Assembly: GCA_023271515.1 (NCBI GenBank)
Contig: JALPXQ010000010.1
Location: 1-24,166 of the forward strand
DNA length: 24,166 nucleotides
Reading direction: 5' to 3'
Source of the DNA: Dehalococcoidia bacterium
Lineage (GTDB): Bacteria > Chloroflexota > Dehalococcoidia > SZUA-161 > SpSt-899
The stretch's first letter is position 1, and each line of letters starts with the position of its first letter. Shown piece by piece: positions 21,991 to 24,166 of the stretch. A program made the translations under genes and the position numbers. Under the pieces are notes generated by a model. The model searched no databases. It was given only the letters and a program-made list of their open reading frames with translations, and had not been told where the DNA came from.

Positions 21991-23268
21991 TCAATTATCG
22001 GTATCGCTAATGCGAATCAGGCGGAGGACCAGGTACGGGACGCCAGGCGCGTTAAGGGCATCCCAGCAGAGCCACCTATTGTCGTCACCCGTATTTGAAT
22101 CGGTGACTATTACATACTGGCTCAAGCCAAACCAGCCCCATCCCTTTACAGCAACCCAGTGCGCTGCCTTTTCCATTGGTTCGCCCGGCTTCTTATAAAC
22201 GTACATCCACCCCAATAACCCTAGTGGCCAGTCGTTGCCTATATCGCTCATTATATCCGAAAAGGTCCAGCGATAGTCCCAGGTAAAATCCTCGCCGCGA
22301 GAGGCACCATAATTCACGAACCCCGGGCCGTAGTCCCCCGGGAAGGTCCATCCTGGAGGAAACGATAACGTCTGCATGTAGTGTTCAAGCCACGCATACA
22401 TGTTCGCTTCATCTTCCTCTCCGGGTTCAGGGCCATGCAGACCCCCATCGCCGTCGGCATCCCTTTTCCATACGCCAATGGACACCGCGGACATAGGCCC
22501 ACACCAACCCCTAATGACTTCGTTCTCACGCAATGGATGGGGAAGACGCGCAAGCTCATCCCACTCTTGCATTAGATGTGCGTCGCGTATCAGCACCTGG
22601 CCCCAGTCCCATAAAGGCTCCCAGTAGGCCGACCCAAGCAACGACTGCCTGGTTGCTGCCTTGGCAGCCCTATACTGCACCGGGCAGGGCATAGCGAAGG
22701 GCAGGGCACGCACGTTTGGTGCCGTCAGAGAGTGGCCGGTAATTAGATTTATTCCCGCTACCCTGCCTTCAACCTCCCATACTGCGTAAAAGCCCTGCAA
22801 GACGTTGAGAAGCAGCAGCCTTGCTTCACCAAGGCTTTCTTCGCCTATTTGCAAACCGTGCTCCTCTCTCAAGATGGCGCTAACTTCACTGGCGGAGGGC
22901 ACGGGAAAGAGTGGAGATTTTCCAGCTTCGAGTATTGGAAAGCCGTATGCCGAGCTGCCGACAAGAACGCGGCCTACGATCTTCCCGTTCCTTTCGATGG
23001 CGAACATATAGGCTATTACCTCACCTTTTGGGTTATGGAAGGCTTGCGGCGATGTCAAACGAGCGCCCTGCCATTCTGACATCTCTGGATCAATGACAGC
23101 GACCTCGTCAACCCAGGCTTGAGCTCTTCTTTGAGCCCGCTCAACCTCGCTTTCTCCTGGGGGAACAGGCGCTATCCCTTCAACTGGGGGGACAGGCTCC
23201 GAATCCGCCATGCTCGCACCTACGAACGACCCCTGTGCTATTGCGGCCTGGGGACCGGCTATTAGCAC
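21991..23268 (-). CDS. Secreted papain-fold (C39-like) cysteine peptidase
   Basis: A predicted exported protease-like protein of about 425 residues. A hydrophobic signal (LVLIAGPQAAIAQG) is followed by a propeptide-like region (about 40-190, with AYMFAIERNGKIVGRVLVGS). The peptidase domain follows: GWCGPMSAVSIGVW with Cys256, AAHWVAVKGWGW with His370, and VIVTDSNTGDDNRW with Asp390/Asn392 as third residue, the order of papain-like C39/C70-type folds. An acidic DADGDGG segment (270-276) could bind calcium. The start is uncertain. The GTG at 23268 lies inside the hydrophobic core, while the frame upstream to 23316 reads KKHGLAGGAILVV, a good signal-peptide beginning, without ATG, GTG or TTG. 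GGGAGGTG at 23299-23292 precedes an in-frame CTG at 23286. Family confidence is moderate; the start may be damaged. Confidence 0.7.
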   Translation of the reverse strand: MLIAGPQAAIAQGSFVGASMADSEPVPPVEGIAPVPPGESEVERAQRRAQAWVDEVAVIDPEMSEWQGARLTSPQAFHNPKGEVIAYMFAIERNGKIVGRVLVGSSAYGFPILEAGKSPLFPVPSASEVSAILREEHGLQIGEESLGEARLLLLNVLQGFYAVWEVEGRVAGINLITGHSLTAPNVRALPFAMPCPVQYRAAKAATRQSLLGSAYWEPLWDWGQVLIRDAHLMQEWDELARLPHPLRENEVIRGWCGPMSAVSIGVWKRDADGDGGLHGPEPGEEDEANMYAWLEHYMQTLSFPPGWTFPGDYGPGFVNYGASRGEDFTWDYRWTFSDIMSDIGNDWPLGLLGWMYVYKKPGEPMEKAAHWVAVKGWGWFGLSQYVIVTDSNTGDDNRWLCWDALNAPGVPYLVLRLIRISDTDN

Positions 23269-23320
23269 CAGAGCCGTAACAACCAGGATGGCACCTCCCG
23301 CTAATCCATGCTTCTTTTAT

Positions 23321-23367
23321 TGAGGGACTCTCCCTCAGCTTTTCGGTGAAGGAAGGATTCCTTCACC
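23321..23367. repeat. Pair of perfect hairpins upstream of the cysteine peptidase
   Basis: 23321-23337 is TGAGGGA / TCCCTCA with loop CTC (7-bp stem). 23345-23367 is GGTGAAGGAA / TTCCTTCACC with loop GGA (10-bp stem). Both are perfect and have 3-nt loops, as in the element at 1938-2042, whose first hairpin shares the GGGA-TC-TCCC core. They would lie in the 5' leader of the peptidase mRNA. Confidence 0.6.
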
Positions 23368-23372
23368 CCCAT

Positions 23373-23486
23373 TTATCCGAAACCATATTCAATTGTGTTG
23401 TCCCATCTGCACCTCCTCTTATAGCGATGGAAGATTGCCTCAAAGGCGTCTGCCTTGCCGGCTTGCCATTGCTCGATCAGATCCAT
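23373..23486 (-). pseudogene. ECF sigma factor N-terminal remnant
   Basis: The minus strand encodes MDLIEQWQAGKADAFEAIFH, then RYKRR and 12 more residues before TAA at 23373-23375. The first 23 residues match the opening helix of ECF RNA polymerase sigma factors (region 2.1: LI-x-x-W-x-x-G-x-x-x-AFE-x-LF-x-x-Y). Homology ends at RYK, and no region 2.2-4 sequence follows within the available space, so all but the first helix has been lost. Inside the tail, AAGAGGAGGTGCAG precedes an out-of-frame ATG at 23406 that opens only five codons (MGQHN), possibly the join to the start of another lost gene. Confidence 0.55.
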
Positions 23487-23489
23487 CAC

Positions 23490-23705
23490 CTAGTAAACGC
23501 TTTGGGGAGCAAAAAAGTTCATTTCGGGTGTGCCTGGGATTTTTTGATATTGGCCGGGTTCTCAGCTACGGTAAGGATTTAGGCCTGCTTGGAACATCCG
23601 TTTGAATACATCCATTCTTGCGTTGGGCGATGCATCTGGAACTGGCTCGGGGCAACTATCAACTGCCGCTCAGGGAGATGGGGTCAATGTGAGTCTGGCA
23701 ACGAC
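23490..23705. other. Gap between sigma remnant and repeat lipoprotein
   Basis: No gene, tRNA or clear promoter is seen. The minus strand contains short frames broken by stops (for example MDVFKRMFQAGLNPYRS), which I do not recognise. Confidence 0.35.
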
Positions 23706-24166
23706 CTACTGCTCAGGTGCGAGCTTAATCAGCCAGAAATCATCCTTTCCTGCGCCAAAGGAGCGTGTCATTCCGGCAATGATAAACCCACCGCAGGCAG
23801 TCTGCTTGACCGAGCGTGCGTTGTCAAACTCGCGTAGCGTACCAAAAGTCTTCGTCCACTGCAAATTTCCGTAAGGATCGGTCCTAACCACCCAGATATC
23901 TGTGATTGGTGTTACTGGGGGTACGCCCAGTGGGACTGGTCTAACATATGCTTTCGTTGTGTCGCCGGCAACGATGAAACCCCCGTCCGTGGTCTGCCAG
24001 ACCGACGATGCCCAGTCGCCCTCGGAGGAGCCGAAGGCCTGGCTCCATTGTTTATTTCCCTCAGGATCGGTCTTGATCAGCCAGACATCATCCTTTCCTG
24101 CGCCAAAGGATGCTGTTCTTCCGGCAATAATGAAACCGCCACAGGCAGTTTGCTCGACGGAGGCGC
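23706..24166 (-). CDS. Repeat lipoprotein paralogue, C-terminal part, runs off the right edge
   Basis: The minus-strand frame is open from the right edge to a stop at 23706, giving about 152 residues in roughly two and a half units of the same repeat as the gene at 20960-21886. Examples are EQTACGGFIIAG with ASFGAGKDDVWLIKTDPEGN, then KQWSQAFGSSEGDWASSV, WQTTDGGFIVAG, and finally SVKQTACGGFIIAG with FGAGKDDFWLIKLAPEQ. The penultimate unit has a longer variable loop (PVPLGVPPVTPITD). The last unit is nearly the same as the last unit of the other copy at nucleotide level, consistent with recent duplication or gene conversion. The natural C-terminus of the family is seen here as LAPEQ. Function unknown; surface location is inferred from the paralogue. 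Confidence 0.8.
   Translation of the reverse strand, partial: ASVEQTACGGFIIAGRTASFGAGKDDVWLIKTDPEGNKQWSQAFGSSEGDWASSVWQTTDGGFIVAGDTTKAYVRPVPLGVPPVTPITDIWVVRTDPYGNLQWTKTFGTLREFDNARSVKQTACGGFIIAGMTRSFGAGKDDFWLIKLAPEQ

Overview
The window is a contiguous piece of a bacterial chromosome, most likely from a Chloroflexota (Dehalococcoidia-like) genome. That assignment rests only on the look of the proteins, the gene order thrS-infC-rpmI-rplT-pheS, a TGS-less ThrRS and the family of secreted repeat lipoproteins. There is no rRNA marker, so it is an inference of moderate confidence. The core (2.3-18.6 kb) is dense housekeeping DNA. Both flanks are a patchwork of broken genes, palindromic repeats and secreted proteins.

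Left flank (1-2340, all minus-strand remnants): a subtilisin-family protease gene that runs off the left edge, interrupted by an amber codon and rearranged at its 5' side; a DUF2293-like gene split by a frameshift; a three-hairpin palindromic element; three 12-bp direct repeats; and a winged-helix remnant.

Core (2341-18604): a minus-strand unit thrS-infC-rpmI-rplT-pheS-hisS-mog has its own clear promoter just upstream of thrS (TTGACA-17-TAGACT). A second minus-strand unit, glyS-rlmN-methyltransferase-rluB-pfkA-sbcD-RNase J-like-M55 peptidase, starts from another strong promoter (TTGACA-17-TAATCT). Back to back with it, plus-strand aspS has TTGCAA-17-TATAAT placed so close to the ATG that its mRNA should be leaderless. 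Five aminoacyl-tRNA synthetase genes (His, Phe alpha, Thr, Gly, Asp) lie within about 16 kb, with IF3, L35 and L20. The pheS partner pheT is not here. Several starts are non-ATG; the most striking is an AUA start inferred for infC, and hisS, rlmN and the methyltransferase use TTG.

Right flank (18605-24166): a TlpA-type thioredoxin remnant, a GGGGTCAG-type inverted repeat, a SIMPL-domain lipoprotein, a truncated carboxypeptidase-regulatory-like repeat protein joined end-on to a five-repeat lipoprotein that contains an 11-G tract, a secreted papain-fold cysteine peptidase with a damaged or unusual start, an ECF sigma factor remnant, and a second copy of the repeat lipoprotein that runs off the right edge. 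No complete novel defence or mobile system is visible. The most interesting signals are the unusual translation starts, the promoter architecture, the coupled SbcD/RNase J-like pair and the possibly phase-variable repeat lipoprotein family.
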